Source: Thioalkalivibrio sp. (GTDB lineage: Bacteria; Pseudomonadota; Gammaproteobacteria; Ectothiorhodospirales; Ectothiorhodospiraceae). From it: DNA of 14,563 bases. Location: the NCBI GenBank assembly GCA_007119005.1, contig SKQM01000106.1:1-14563 (forward strand), in the 5' to 3' direction. Below, piece after piece: positions 1-9,292 of the stretch. Position 1 is the stretch's first letter, and every line of letters starts with the position of its first letter. A program made the translations under genes and the position numbers. Below the pieces are notes generated by a model. The model ran no database searches. It saw only the letters and a program-made list of their open reading frames with translations, and was not told where the DNA came from.

Positions 1-58
1 CCCGGCGATGAGTCCTGCGCGCCGTCGTAGCGCCCTCTTGGGGGCGGTGTAATCAAAT

Positions 59-87
59 AGAATTCACTAAAACGCTAATTCGGTCAA
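59..87 (-). promoter_or_regulatory. Promoter-like element pointing out of the left edge
   Basis: On the minus strand TTGACC (82-87) is followed after 17 nt by AATTCT (59-64), inside an AT-rich patch that contrasts with the GC-rich surroundings. The -35 matches 5 of 6 consensus bases, the -10 only 3 of 6; slightly different -10 registers are possible in the same patch. Further along the predicted transcript, CGCCC/GGGCG with a 6-nt loop (31-46) could form a small leader hairpin. It lies just past the end of the NIF3 gene, so it probably drives the next minus-strand gene outside the window. In related bacteria that gene is often petA (Rieske protein of the bc1 complex), but this cannot be seen here. 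Confidence 0.35.
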
Positions 88-155
88 CCCGAAAACCCGC
101 GACCTGGGCCCTTTTCGTCGATGAGACCTGACCGCAACCCACGGGTTCGGATCGC

Positions 156-914
156 TCAGGCCGGGTTGGGTATATCGATGAAACTGTGCTCGATGCCGAA
201 ATGCTCGGCACACCACGCTCCCAGCGCACGTGGCCCGTAGCGCTCGGTCGCGTGATGACCGGCGGCAAAGTAGTGCACGCCGAGTTCACGCGCCTCGTGG
301 GTCGTCTGCTCGGAAATCTCGCCGCTGATGAACGCGTCAACGCCGTGCGCGGCGGCCGCCGCAAGCATCGACTGCGCACCGCCGGTGCACCAGGCCACCC
401 GCAGCACCGGGTGCGTGCCGCCCTGGATCCACGTCGAGGATCGTCCGAGGGCCGCCCCGATCTCGGCCGCGAAGCGTTCCGCCGACCGCGCCTCCGCGAG
501 GCGGCCCACCAGCCCCACGCCGTCCGGGCGCAGTAGCCCTTCGGTCTGGAAACCCAGCTGGAGCCCGAGTTGGGCGTTGTTGCCGAGAACCGGGTGTGCG
601 TCCAGCGGCAGGTGGTAGGCGATCAGATTGATGTCGTGCTGGAGCAGCGCCTGCAGCCGCTGCCGCTTCATGCCCACGATCGGCTGCGGCTCACCACGCC
701 AGAAATACCCGTGATGCACGAGGATCAGGTCCGCCTCGTGTTCGATCGCCGCAAGAATAAGCGCATGGGAGGCGGTCACGCCGCTGACGATGCAACGGAT
801 CTCGCGGCGCCCTTCCACCTGCAGCCCGTTGGGGCAGTAATCCTCGAAGCGACCGGGCTCCAGTTCGCGGTCGAGCGCCTCGAGAAGGGTGTCGCGGTCG
901 ATGGCAGCGGGCAT
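156..914 (-). CDS. ybgI: NIF3/YbgI-family dinuclear metal-binding protein (GTP cyclohydrolase 1 type 2 homolog)
   Basis: Predicted 252-aa cytoplasmic protein, close to the length of E. coli YbgI (247 aa). The family forms a toroidal hexamer with two metal ions per subunit; its physiological reaction is not settled. The metal-binding residues are visible: H67-H68 in VHHGYFW, H101 and D105 in YHLPLDAH, and H220-H221 with E224 in GHHATER near the C-terminus. An upstream in-frame ATG at 962 would add 16 residues, but the ATG at 914 has a strong Shine-Dalgarno (GGGAGG, 5-nt spacer) and the expected N-terminus, so I chose 914. The gene diverges from the degS-like gene, with about 86 nt between the two starts. 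Family membership is firm; the enzymatic name is inherited from the family and is not proven. Confidence 0.93.
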   Translation of the reverse strand: MPAAIDRDTLLEALDRELEPGRFEDYCPNGLQVEGRREIRCIVSGVTASHALILAAIEHEADLILVHHGYFWRGEPQPIVGMKRQRLQALLQHDINLIAYHLPLDAHPVLGNNAQLGLQLGFQTEGLLRPDGVGLVGRLAEARSAERFAAEIGAALGRSSTWIQGGTHPVLRVAWCTGGAQSMLAAAAAHGVDAFISGEISEQTTHEARELGVHYFAAGHHATERYGPRALGAWCAEHFGIEHSFIDIPNPA

Positions 915-985
915 CGGAACCTCCCGGATCAGGTGCTGCAGCGCGGAAAACTGCAGTCGCAAAGGCGCGGCGAGCGGATTTACGA

Positions 986-994
986 TGGTATATT
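986..994 (+). promoter_or_regulatory. Extended -10 promoter element for the degS-like gene
   Basis: TGG followed directly by TATATT forms an extended -10 (TGn plus 5 of 6 bases of TATAAT). No good -35 is seen 16-18 nt upstream, which an extended -10 can tolerate. Counting 7 nt past the hexamer puts the expected transcription start at about 1001, exactly the A of the annotated ATG. The mRNA would then be leaderless or nearly so. The prediction rests on motif position alone. Confidence 0.4.
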
Positions 995-1000
995 AGGGGC

Positions 1001-2134
1001 ATGGTGAAGCTTTCGCGTTTCCTGCTGCAAGCAGCCCTGGCCGGCGTCGCGGTTGCGGTGATCATTGCGCTGTTCTTTCCCGCGCTGCTGAACGGCGACC
1101 GCAGCGGCACGACCGCGGTGGCACCCCCGGCGGAGCCCGGTCCGGCCCTGCAGGGCGCGATCTCCTACGCCCCCGGGGTGGCCAGGGCCGCGCCGGCCGT
1201 GGTGAACATCATGACCTCACGCACGGTCGAGGCGCCCCACCCGCTGACCGGCCAGGCCGAGGTGGACCGCTTCTTCGCGGAGACGCCCTACGGTCCCGCG
1301 GACCGTGAACAGGCCAGCCTGGGCTCCGGCGTGATCATGACCGCGAGCGGGCACATCCTGACCAACCATCACGTGATCGAGCAGGCCGAAGCCATCGCCG
1401 TGGTGCTCGCGAACGGCAAGGCGCACCCGGCCGCCATCATCGGCATCGACGCGGAGACGGATCTCGCAGTGCTGCGCATCGACGCCCCGGGAGTCACCGC
1501 CGCCAGTGTCGGACGTTCCCGGGACCTGCTGGTCGGCGATGTGGTACTGGCGATCGGCAACCCCTTCGGCGTGGGTCAGACCGTCACCCAGGGCATCGTC
1601 AGCGCGACCGGCCGGACGGAACTGGGAATCAACCTGTTCGAGGACTTCATCCAGACCGACGCGGCGATCAACCCCGGCAATTCCGGCGGGGCGCTGATCA
1701 ACGCGCTGGGGGAGCTGGTCGGCATCAACACGGCGATCTTCACCCGCTCGGGCGGCTCCCACGGCATCGGGTTTGCGATCCCGGTGGATCTGGCGCGGGA
1801 CGTGATGAACGAGATCATCGAAAAGGGCTACGTGGCCCGAGGCTGGCTCGGAATCGAGGTGCAGCCGATGGACCGGGCACTGGCCGAATCCTTCGGCATG
1901 GAACAGCCCCGGGGCGTGCTGATCGCCGGCATCCTCAGCCGTGGCCCGGCGGCACGGGCCGGCCTGCGGCCAGGCGACGTGATCCTCCGGCTGGATGGAC
2001 AGCGCGTAGACAACGCGCGGGCGGCCCTGAACGTGATCGCGCGCAAGCGCCCGGGCGATCGCATCGACATCGAAGCGCTGCGCGACGGGGAACTGCTGGA
2101 ACTCGAGGCGACGGTCGACCAGCGCCCGGTCTGA
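1001..2134 (+). CDS. degS: DegS/AlgW-type membrane-anchored serine endoprotease (S1C family, one PDZ)
   Basis: Predicted 377-aa HtrA-family protease. Residues 8-30 form one hydrophobic N-terminal anchor, followed by an Ala/Pro-rich linker. The trypsin-like domain (about 55-265) carries the catalytic triad H124 (TNHHVIEQ), D154 (AETDLAVLRI) and S228 (NPGNSGGAL). A single PDZ domain (about 280-370) makes it DegS-like rather than two-PDZ DegP. In the family, DegS senses misfolded outer-membrane porin tails in the periplasm and cleaves the anti-sigma factor RseA, releasing sigma-E. The start is ambiguous: ATG at 1001 lies only 1 nt from an AGGGG Shine-Dalgarno-like run, while GTG at 1004 has a 4-nt spacer. 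The ATG is kept because a promoter element predicts transcription starting there. The gene is monocistronic and convergent with hisC, 19 nt apart. Confidence 0.93.
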   Translation: MVKLSRFLLQAALAGVAVAVIIALFFPALLNGDRSGTTAVAPPAEPGPALQGAISYAPGVARAAPAVVNIMTSRTVEAPHPLTGQAEVDRFFAETPYGPADREQASLGSGVIMTASGHILTNHHVIEQAEAIAVVLANGKAHPAAIIGIDAETDLAVLRIDAPGVTAASVGRSRDLLVGDVVLAIGNPFGVGQTVTQGIVSATGRTELGINLFEDFIQTDAAINPGNSGGALINALGELVGINTAIFTRSGGSHGIGFAIPVDLARDVMNEIIEKGYVARGWLGIEVQPMDRALAESFGMEQPRGVLIAGILSRGPAARAGLRPGDVILRLDGQRVDNARAALNVIARKRPGDRIDIEALRDGELLELEATVDQRPV

Positions 2135-2163
2135 CCCGCCCTCTGGCAACGGCTCAGGCGGGT
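2134..2163. terminator. Inverted repeat between convergent degS and hisC ends
   Basis: ACCCGCC (2134-2140) and GGCGGGT (2157-2163) form a perfect 7-bp GC-rich stem with a 16-nt loop. The stem overlaps the last base of the degS stop and spans the stop codon of hisC. The location suits a bidirectional terminator for two converging genes. There is no T-tract on either side, so classical Rho-independent termination is doubtful; it may act only as a 3'-end stabiliser. Confidence 0.3.
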
Positions 2164-3239
2164 GCCGTGAGTGCTTCGGCCAATGCTCCCAGAAAGGCGT
2201 CGTTCTCGTGCGGAGCCCCCACGGTCACCCGCAGATGATCCGCAAGCACCCCACCCCCGCCCCCCACGTCCTTGATCAGGATGCCCGAGGCCCGCAGCGA
2301 CTCGAACACGCTGCGGCCGCGTCCTGACGCGACCTCGAACAAGATGAAATTGGCCTCGCTCGGCACCAACCGGCGCACGCCGGGGAGCGATGCGAGCGTG
2401 GCGGAGATCCGCGAACGCTGCTCACGCAACAGGCGGGCCTGGCGCTCCAGCACCGCGCCGTGTTCCAGCGCGAACAGTACCGAGCGCTGGGTCAGGGCAT
2501 TCACGTTGTAGGGCAGACGCAGGCGATCCAGCGCATCGATCCAGTCGTGGGAAGCGGCCAGATACCCGAGCCGCAGTCCCGCCAGCCCCTGTTTCGACAA
2601 GGTGCGCATCACCATCAGGCCCGGAGAAGCGCCAGCCTCCGGCAGGAAGCTGTGACTCGCGAACGGAGCGTAGGCCTCGTCGATCACCGTAATGCCCGGG
2701 TTGGCCGCAACCAGTTCCGCCACCAGGCCCGGGTCGTACAGGCGGCCGGTCGGGTTGTTCGGAAACGCCAGGAAAAGCAGCGCCGGCCGATGCTCTTCCA
2801 GCGCCCGCAGCATCGCGGCTGCGTCGAGGTCGAAGTCGGATGCCAGCGGCACGCCGACGAAAGGAACCCCGGCGGCCCGTGCGAGCACCTCGTACATCAC
2901 GAAGGTCGGCACCGGTGACAGCACCGGCCGACCGCTGCCCTGCACCGCGGTGATCAGAATCTGGATCAGCTCGTCCGAGCCGTTGCCGAGCAGACAGCCG
3001 GCGTCTTCGGGGAGTCCGTGCGCGGCCCGAATCGCCTCGCTCACGGCACGCCCACCGGGATCGGGGTAGCGGTTCAACTCGACCCCGCGCAGAGCCTCCA
3101 GCCACGCCGCCTCGAGCTCGCCTGGCCACGGAAAGGGATTCTCCATCGCATCGAGCTTGATCAGCCCGGCGGCGTCCGCGACTGCGTACGCGGGGCGTTC
3201 CAGCACCTCGGGCCGCATCAGGTCGGAGGGTCGCGTCAC
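2154..3239 (-). CDS. hisC: Histidinol-phosphate aminotransferase
   Basis: Fold-type I PLP enzyme that converts imidazole-acetol phosphate plus glutamate to L-histidinol phosphate. Predicted length is 361 aa (E. coli HisC has 356). Visible signatures are the N-terminal LDAMENPF (substrate-binding region, about 29-36), NNPTG (161-165), DEAY (187-190) and the PLP Schiff-base lysine K216 in TLSKQGLAGLRLGY. I chose GTG at 3239 because a perfect AGGAGG lies 8 nt upstream. An ATG at 3257 would add six residues but has no such ribosome site, and the AGGAGG would then lie inside the gene. It is the last gene of the long minus-strand run, starting 30 nt after the hisD stop, and is convergent with degS. 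Confidence 0.95.
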   Translation of the reverse strand: MTRPSDLMRPEVLERPAYAVADAAGLIKLDAMENPFPWPGELEAAWLEALRGVELNRYPDPGGRAVSEAIRAAHGLPEDAGCLLGNGSDELIQILITAVQGSGRPVLSPVPTFVMYEVLARAAGVPFVGVPLASDFDLDAAAMLRALEEHRPALLFLAFPNNPTGRLYDPGLVAELVAANPGITVIDEAYAPFASHSFLPEAGASPGLMVMRTLSKQGLAGLRLGYLAASHDWIDALDRLRLPYNVNALTQRSVLFALEHGAVLERQARLLREQRSRISATLASLPGVRRLVPSEANFILFEVASGRGRSVFESLRASGILIKDVGGGGGVLADHLRVTVGAPHENDAFLGALAEALTAPA

Positions 3240-3269
3240 GCCGGGCGCCTCCTGCATCCGGACGGCTCG

Positions 3270-4571
3270 CTACTCACCGCGCATCTCGGCCGAACGGGCG
3301 TGGGCCACCAGCCCCTCGCCGCGGGCAAGCACCGAGGCGGTGCGGCCCAGCGCCACCGCGCCCTCGGGCGAACACTGGATGATGCTGGAGCGTTTCTGGA
3401 AGTCATAGACGCCCAGAGGCGAGGAGAAGCGCGCGGTGCGTGAGGTCGGAAGCACGTGATTCGGACCGGCGCAGTAATCGCCGACGGCCTCGCAGGTGTA
3501 GCGGCCCATGAAGACCGCGCCCGCGTGGCGCAGCCCCGCGTCCAGCAGGCTCTGGGGATCGGCCACCGAGAGTTCGAGATGCTCGGGGGCGATGTGATTG
3601 GCCACGCGGACCGCCTCGTCCATGTCGCGGACACGAACCAGCGCGCCACGTCCTTCGAGGCTGGCGCGGATGATCCCGTCGCGCGGCATCTCCTTCAGGA
3701 GCCGGTCCATTGCCTCGGAGACCCGGTCCAGGAAACCCGCATCGGGCGACACCAGGATCGACTGCGCCTGCTCGTCGTGCTCGGCCTGCGAAAAGAGGTC
3801 CGCGGCGATCCAGTCGGGATGGGTCTGCCCGTCGCAGACCACCAGGATCTCCGAGGGGCCCGCGATCATGTCGATGCCCACGGTACCGAAGACCTCGCGC
3901 TTGGCTGCCGCGACGAAGATGTTGCCGGGCCCGACGATCTTGTCCACCGCGGGCACCGTTGCGGTACCGTAGGCGAGAGCCGCCACCGCCTGCGCCCCGC
4001 CGATGGTGAACACGCGGTCCACGCCCGCGATGGCGGCTGCGGCGAGCACCATGTCGTTGAGCTCTCCGGCCGGAGCCGGGACGACCATCACCAGCAGCGG
4101 CACACCGGCAACCTTCGCCGGAATTGCGTTCATCAGCACCGAAGACGGATAGGCCGCCTTGCCTCCCGGCACGTACAGGCCCACCGAGTCGAGCGGCGTC
4201 ACGCGCTGCCCGAGCACGGTGCCATCCGGCTCCTCGATCAGCCAGTCCTGCATGCGCTGATGCTCCGCGTAGCGTCGGATGCGCACCGCCGCCGTTTCCA
4301 GGGCCTCGCGCTGGGCAGCCGGAATCCTCTCCAACGCCTCGTGCAGGCGCTCGAGCGGGATCTCGAGTTGCTCCGCGCGATCGAGATGCAGGCGGTCGAA
4401 GCGCTCGGTGTAGCGGAGCACGGCCGCGTCGCCCTCCCCGCGCACCGCCTCCAGGATTTCGTCCACGATGGCCCGCACCCCGTGGTCGGCCACCGACTCC
4501 CACTGCAGCAACCGGTCCAGTTCTTTCCAGAACTGCCCATCCTGGCTGTCGAGGCGCTTGATCTCAGGCAT
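3270..4571 (-). CDS. hisD: Histidinol dehydrogenase
   Basis: 433-aa zinc enzyme (E. coli HisD has 434) that oxidises L-histidinol to L-histidine in two NAD-dependent steps, the end of histidine synthesis. The zinc ligands line up with the family: Q262 and H265 in [11 protein letters not shown]365 in [16 protein letters not shown], and H424 near the C-terminus. The catalytic pair E330-H331 is in APEHLEL. GPGN (214-217) and AGPSEILVV (237-245) are further family blocks. The start ATG is preceded by GGGAG with a 9-nt spacer. It lies between the DAHP synthase gene (117-nt gap) and hisC (short gap). It would not depend on tight coupling to the upstream gene, so a local promoter is possible, though no clear one is seen. 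Confidence 0.97.
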   Translation of the reverse strand: MPEIKRLDSQDGQFWKELDRLLQWESVADHGVRAIVDEILEAVRGEGDAAVLRYTERFDRLHLDRAEQLEIPLERLHEALERIPAAQREALETAAVRIRRYAEHQRMQDWLIEEPDGTVLGQRVTPLDSVGLYVPGGKAAYPSSVLMNAIPAKVAGVPLLVMVVPAPAGELNDMVLAAAAIAGVDRVFTIGGAQAVAALAYGTATVPAVDKIVGPGNIFVAAAKREVFGTVGIDMIAGPSEILVVCDGQTHPDWIAADLFSQAEHDEQAQSILVSPDAGFLDRVSEAMDRLLKEMPRDGIIRASLEGRGALVRVRDMDEAVRVANHIAPEHLELSVADPQSLLDAGLRHAGAVFMGRYTCEAVGDYCAGPNHVLPTSRTARFSSPLGVYDFQKRSSIIQCSPEGAVALGRTASVLARGEGLVAHARSAEMRGE

Positions 4572-4601
4572 GGCTGCTGACTCCCATTACGATCGGGTGA
4601 A

Positions 4602-4615
4602 CGGCCCCGGGGCCG
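4602..4615. repeat. 14-bp perfect GC palindrome in the gap before hisD
   Basis: CGGCCCCGGGGCCG reads the same on both strands. It sits in the 117-nt gap between the DAHP synthase stop and the hisD start, about 30 nt upstream of hisD. As RNA it could fold into a 5-bp stem with a CCGG loop, but no U-tract follows, so it is not a convincing terminator. GC-rich palindromes of this size can occur by chance in such a genome. The rest of the gap holds no recognisable leader peptide: the short frame in it has only one histidine codon. Confidence 0.3.
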
Positions 4616-4688
4616 CCTGGAAATGCACAATCATGGCGATATCCGACGCTTTCTTCGAGCATACTGCGCGCCGCGCGCGGTCTTCGGT

Positions 4689-5747
4689 TTATTGGCGCTG
4701 GCGGCGGCGCCGGGCAGCGGCGGCCAGTACGCGCAGCGAGGCCTCGGAGTCATCCCAGCCCATGCAGGCATCGGTGATGCTCTGGCCGTAGACCAGCGGC
4801 CGCCCCGGCAGGATGTCCTGACGCCCGGCCTGCAGATGGCTTTCCAGCATCACTCCGACGATGCGGTGATCCCCCCCCTGCACCTGGTCGGCGACCGAGC
4901 GCACCACGTCGACCTGCCGGGCCGGGTCCTTGCGGCTGTTGGCGTGGCTGCAGTCCACCATCACCGCCTCCGGCAGATCGGCCGCGTGCAGCTGGCTGCA
5001 GGCCTGGGCGATGCTCTCCGCATCATAGTTCGGCTGCCTGCCACCGCGCAGGATGATGTGGCAGTCCTCGTTGCCGCTGGTGGAGAAGATCGCCGAGCGC
5101 CCAGCCTTGGTCATGGACAGGAAGTGGTGAGGCCTGGAAGCGGAGCGGATCGCATCGATCGCGATCTGCAGGCTGCCGTCGGTGGAGTTCTTGAAGCCGA
5201 CCGGGCAGGACAGACCCGACGCGAGTTCGCGATGCACCTGGCTCTCGGTGGTCCGGGCCCCGATTGCACCCCAGGACACCAGGTCCGCGATGTACTGCGG
5301 GCTGATCAGGTCGAGAAACTCGGTGGCCGACGGCATCCCGCGCTCCGCCAGATCGCGCAGAAGTCCGCGCGCCAGGCGCAGACCCTTGTTGATCTGGAAG
5401 CTTCCGTCCAGTTCAGGATCGTTGATCAGCCCCTTCCAGCCGACCGTGGTGCGCGGCTTCTCGAAATAAACGCGCATCACCACCTCCAGCGCGTCGCCGA
5501 GCTCCTCCCGCAGCGCGCCGAGGCGGCCGGCGTACTCCAGGGCCGCGTCGACGTCGTGGATGGAGCAGGGTCCCACGACCACCAGCAGCCGGTCGTCGCC
5601 GCCGTGCAGAATGCGGTGAATCGCGGCCCGGGCGTTGTAGACCGTCTCGGCGGCCGCATCGGTCAGCGGGATCTCGCCCCGCACGACATCGGGCGAGGAG
5701 ACCTCGTCGATGGACTTGATTCGCAGATCGTCGGTGGCGTGGCTCAT
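4689..5747 (-). CDS. aroG: 3-deoxy-7-phosphoheptulonate (DAHP) synthase, type I, AroG-like
   Basis: 352-aa enzyme that condenses phosphoenolpyruvate and erythrose-4-phosphate to DAHP, the first step of aromatic amino-acid synthesis. It is nearly collinear with E. coli AroG (350 aa). The metal ligands fall at the same numbers: C61 (VGPCSIHD), H268 (DCSHANS), E302 (VMLESHL) and D326 (SITDACMG). KPRTTVGWKG (97-106) and GFKNSTDG (184-191) are substrate-site blocks. S211 in FLSMTK, with the TSGNEDCHIILRGG style block, resembles the Phe-regulated subtype rather than the Tyr-regulated one; this is inference. The C-terminus ends in an odd basic tail, RRRRQRQ. The gene begins 16 nt after the hisG stop with only a weak ribosome site (CTGGA), so it is probably cotranscribed with hisG. 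Its position inside the his block is unusual. Confidence 0.95.
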   Translation of the reverse strand: MSHATDDLRIKSIDEVSSPDVVRGEIPLTDAAAETVYNARAAIHRILHGGDDRLLVVVGPCSIHDVDAALEYAGRLGALREELGDALEVVMRVYFEKPRTTVGWKGLINDPELDGSFQINKGLRLARGLLRDLAERGMPSATEFLDLISPQYIADLVSWGAIGARTTESQVHRELASGLSCPVGFKNSTDGSLQIAIDAIRSASRPHHFLSMTKAGRSAIFSTSGNEDCHIILRGGRQPNYDAESIAQACSQLHAADLPEAVMVDCSHANSRKDPARQVDVVRSVADQVQGGDHRIVGVMLESHLQAGRQDILPGRPLVYGQSITDACMGWDDSEASLRVLAAAARRRRQRQ

Positions 5748-5763
5748 TTGGAATCCAGTGGCC

Positions 5764-7667
<1,904 letters not shown>

Positions 7668-7683
7668 CTAAGACTCGGAAGGG

Positions 7684-7701
7684 CCGCGGGTTGCCCCGCG
7701 G
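7684..7701 (-). other. GNRA-capped hairpin in the murA 5' leader
   Basis: On the minus strand CCGCGGG, loop GCAA, CCCGCGG forms a perfect 7-bp all-GC stem closed by a GNRA-class tetraloop, an exceptionally stable RNA hairpin. It ends 16 nt before the murA start codon. No U-tract follows, so it does not look like an intrinsic terminator. It could affect murA translation, mRNA processing or stability within the mla-mur transcript. Function is inferred only from position and stability. Confidence 0.4.
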
Positions 7702-7717
7702 CGCTCGGAAACCGGCC

Positions 7718-7723
7718 ATGATA
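7718..7723 (-). promoter_or_regulatory. Possible -10 box for murA
   Basis: TATCAT on the minus strand matches 5 of 6 bases of the sigma-70 -10 consensus. It lies in the gap between mlaB and murA and would start transcription near 7711, giving a leader of about 43 nt that includes the 7684-7701 hairpin. No good -35 is visible at 16-18 nt, so this is weak. Confidence 0.25.
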
Positions 7724-7772
7724 ACGGAAAACCCCGGTACCGCCCACAGAAGTGTAGGGGCCGGGCGGCGGT

Positions 7773-8108
7773 TCAGTCGGAGGCAGGTAGACCGAACACC
7801 GGCTCGAGCGCGTAGAGTTGCAGGAACGGCTTCAGCTCTGCAGGGATCGCGGCGAAGCCGAGCCGCGTACCCTGTCGTTCGCGCTGTCGCCAGAGTTCGA
7901 CCAGCATCGCGACACCGGCACTGTCGATCCGCGTGACGCCGGACAGGTCGAGCGTCGCCTCCTCCGGCAGCTGGGGCAACAGGCCGCGACCCCGGACCAG
8001 CAGCGGTGCGACCGTGTTCAGCGTGACCGGGCCGGAGAGGCGCAGCACGGCTCCGTCCAGGGCCAGCGTCGGATCAGCCACGGTCCCCGTCGCCCTGCTG
8101 TGCGGCAT
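7773..8108 (-). CDS. mlaB: STAS-domain phospholipid-transport subunit MlaB
   Basis: Small cytoplasmic STAS-domain protein, 111 aa as given. In the MlaFEDB complex MlaB binds the MlaF ATPase and is needed for its assembly and activity. The STAS core is visible as LDLSGVTRIDSAGVAML (53-69), with the D62-S63-A-G turn that carries the conserved Ser/Thr site of the family; the flanks are typical alternating strands and helices. The start is uncertain. ATG at 8108 overlaps mlaC by 35 nt and has only a distant GAGG. GTG at 8081 overlaps by 8 nt, follows GGGG by 3 nt, and gives 102 aa, nearer to E. coli MlaB (97 aa). It is the last mla gene; murA follows after 105 nt without the ibaG gene common in relatives. 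Confidence 0.9.
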   Translation of the reverse strand: MPHSRATGTVADPTLALDGAVLRLSGPVTLNTVAPLLVRGRGLLPQLPEEATLDLSGVTRIDSAGVAMLVELWRQRERQGTRLGFAAIPAELKPFLQLYALEPVFGLPASD

Positions 8109-8742
8109 CGTCGATCACTTCCTCGATCAGCGAGCGATCCCCTGCCTCGAGGCGGGCGATCAGCGCGTCCAGGCCGTCACGGCCGATCTCGGTATTGAAG
8201 CTCGTGCGGAAATTGCCGACGAAACTCAGACCCTCCGCCTCCACGTCGAACACCTTCCACTCGCCGTCCACCGGCCGCAGGCGGTAGTTGACCACGAGGT
8301 TGGGCTGCCCCCGGCCGACCTCGATCTCGGTGGCGACCACAGCCATCCTGTCGTCCTGCCGCGACCGGCGCGGAATCACCACCACGCGCCGGTCGAGGTA
8401 ATCGGCGAGCCGCACCCCGTAGGCATTCAGCAAGGTGTTGCGGAAGGCCTCGGTGAACCGGCGCCGCTGCTCGGGGGTGGCGTCACGCCAGTGCCTCGCG
8501 AGGATCAGCCGGGCCATGCCCTCGACATCGACCAGCGGCAGGATCTCGTTCTCGATCACCTGCAGCACGAAATCGGGGTCCGACTCCGCGCGAGCCTGAT
8601 CCGCCCTGAGCGAATCGAGGACGCGGTTGATCGCACCCTCCACGAGTTCCGTCGGCTCCGCGGCGTGAAGCGGTGCCGCGCCGAGCATGAACGCGCCGAG
8701 GAGCAGCAGACCCGCCAGCGCGGAGTGAAATCTTCCTTTCAT
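8074..8742 (-). CDS. mlaC: Periplasmic phospholipid-binding protein MlaC
   Basis: 222-aa exported protein (E. coli MlaC has 211) of the Tol-Toluene/MlaC family. It shuttles phospholipids across the periplasm between the outer-membrane MlaA complex and the inner-membrane MlaFEDB complex. The N-terminus is a classic Sec signal peptide: basic MKGR, a hydrophobic core at about 8-22, and likely cleavage near residues 27-28 before AEPTELV. The mature part carries family patterns such as LILARHWRDATPEQRRRF (79-96), the NAYG block that follows, and VVNYRLR and GEWKVFDVEAEG toward the C-terminus. GAGG lies 10 nt upstream of the ATG. It follows mlaD by 50 nt and overlaps mlaB at its 3' end. Confidence 0.95.
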   Translation of the reverse strand: MKGRFHSALAGLLLLGAFMLGAAPLHAAEPTELVEGAINRVLDSLRADQARAESDPDFVLQVIENEILPLVDVEGMARLILARHWRDATPEQRRRFTEAFRNTLLNAYGVRLADYLDRRVVVIPRRSRQDDRMAVVATEIEVGRGQPNLVVNYRLRPVDGEWKVFDVEAEGLSFVGNFRTSFNTEIGRDGLDALIARLEAGDRSLIEEVIDDAAQQGDGDRG

Positions 8743-8792
8743 GTCGATTCAGCCTCTTTTCTCACACTCGGACCCGAAGCCGTCCGGGCCGT

Positions 8793-9251
8793 TCAATCGC
8801 TGGAGAAGTTCGTCAGCACGCGGCCGATCATGTTTTCCAGCACCAGGGCCGACTGCGTGAACAGGATCTCGTCACCCTGGGCCAGCGACTCGAAGTCGCC
8901 GCCGGGCTCAAGCGCGATGTACTGCTCACCAAGCAGGCCGGCAGTGAAGATGCTGGCCTGCGTGTCCGCTGGCAGAAAATCCGTGCCCGACTGGATGGCG
9001 AGCGTCACGCGTGCTTGAAACCGCTCGGGGTCGTAGGCAATCCTTGACACGCGCCCGATCCTTACACCCGATACGGTCACCGGCGCACGCACCTTCAGGC
9101 CACCGATGTGATCGAAATAGGCGATCACCTCGTAGGTGTCACGATCCCGGTATTCGGCGATGTTGCTGACCTGGATCGCCAGGTAGAACAACGCCGCGAT
9201 GCCAAGCAGCACGAACAGGCCCACCGAAACTTCCAGATAGCGCAGTTTCAT
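8793..9251 (-). CDS. mlaD: MCE-domain subunit MlaD
   Basis: 152-aa inner-membrane protein, shorter than E. coli MlaD (183) mostly at the C-terminus. One N-terminal membrane helix spans about 8-28. A single MCE domain follows at about 38-117, with GLKVRAPVTVSGVRIGRV and the highly conserved GLLGEQYIALEPGG (105-118). MlaD forms a hexameric ring on MlaE that channels phospholipid to or from MlaC. An upstream in-frame ATG at 9272 would add seven residues, but GAGG lies 7 nt before the ATG at 9251, and the reading MKLRYLEVSVG is typical of the family. It is separated from mlaE by 41 nt. Confidence 0.96.
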   Translation of the reverse strand: MKLRYLEVSVGLFVLLGIAALFYLAIQVSNIAEYRDRDTYEVIAYFDHIGGLKVRAPVTVSGVRIGRVSRIAYDPERFQARVTLAIQSGTDFLPADTQASIFTAGLLGEQYIALEPGGDFESLAQGDEILFTQSALVLENMIGRVLTNFSSD

Positions 9252-9292
9252 TGCATTTCCTCTCGACGACATGGCCGCAACGCGGCGACCGG

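Noticed and set aside
53..379. A 108-codon minus-strand frame running past the end of the NIF3 gene
   Set aside because: It overlaps the NIF3 coding region in another frame, is Arg/Ser/Thr-rich, and runs through the AT-rich promoter patch; no ribosome site was seen.
4572..4688. Possible histidine leader peptide/attenuator before hisD
   Set aside because: The only short frame there (15 codons from ATGATTGTGCAT) has a single His codon, and no terminator/antiterminator pair with a U-tract is seen.
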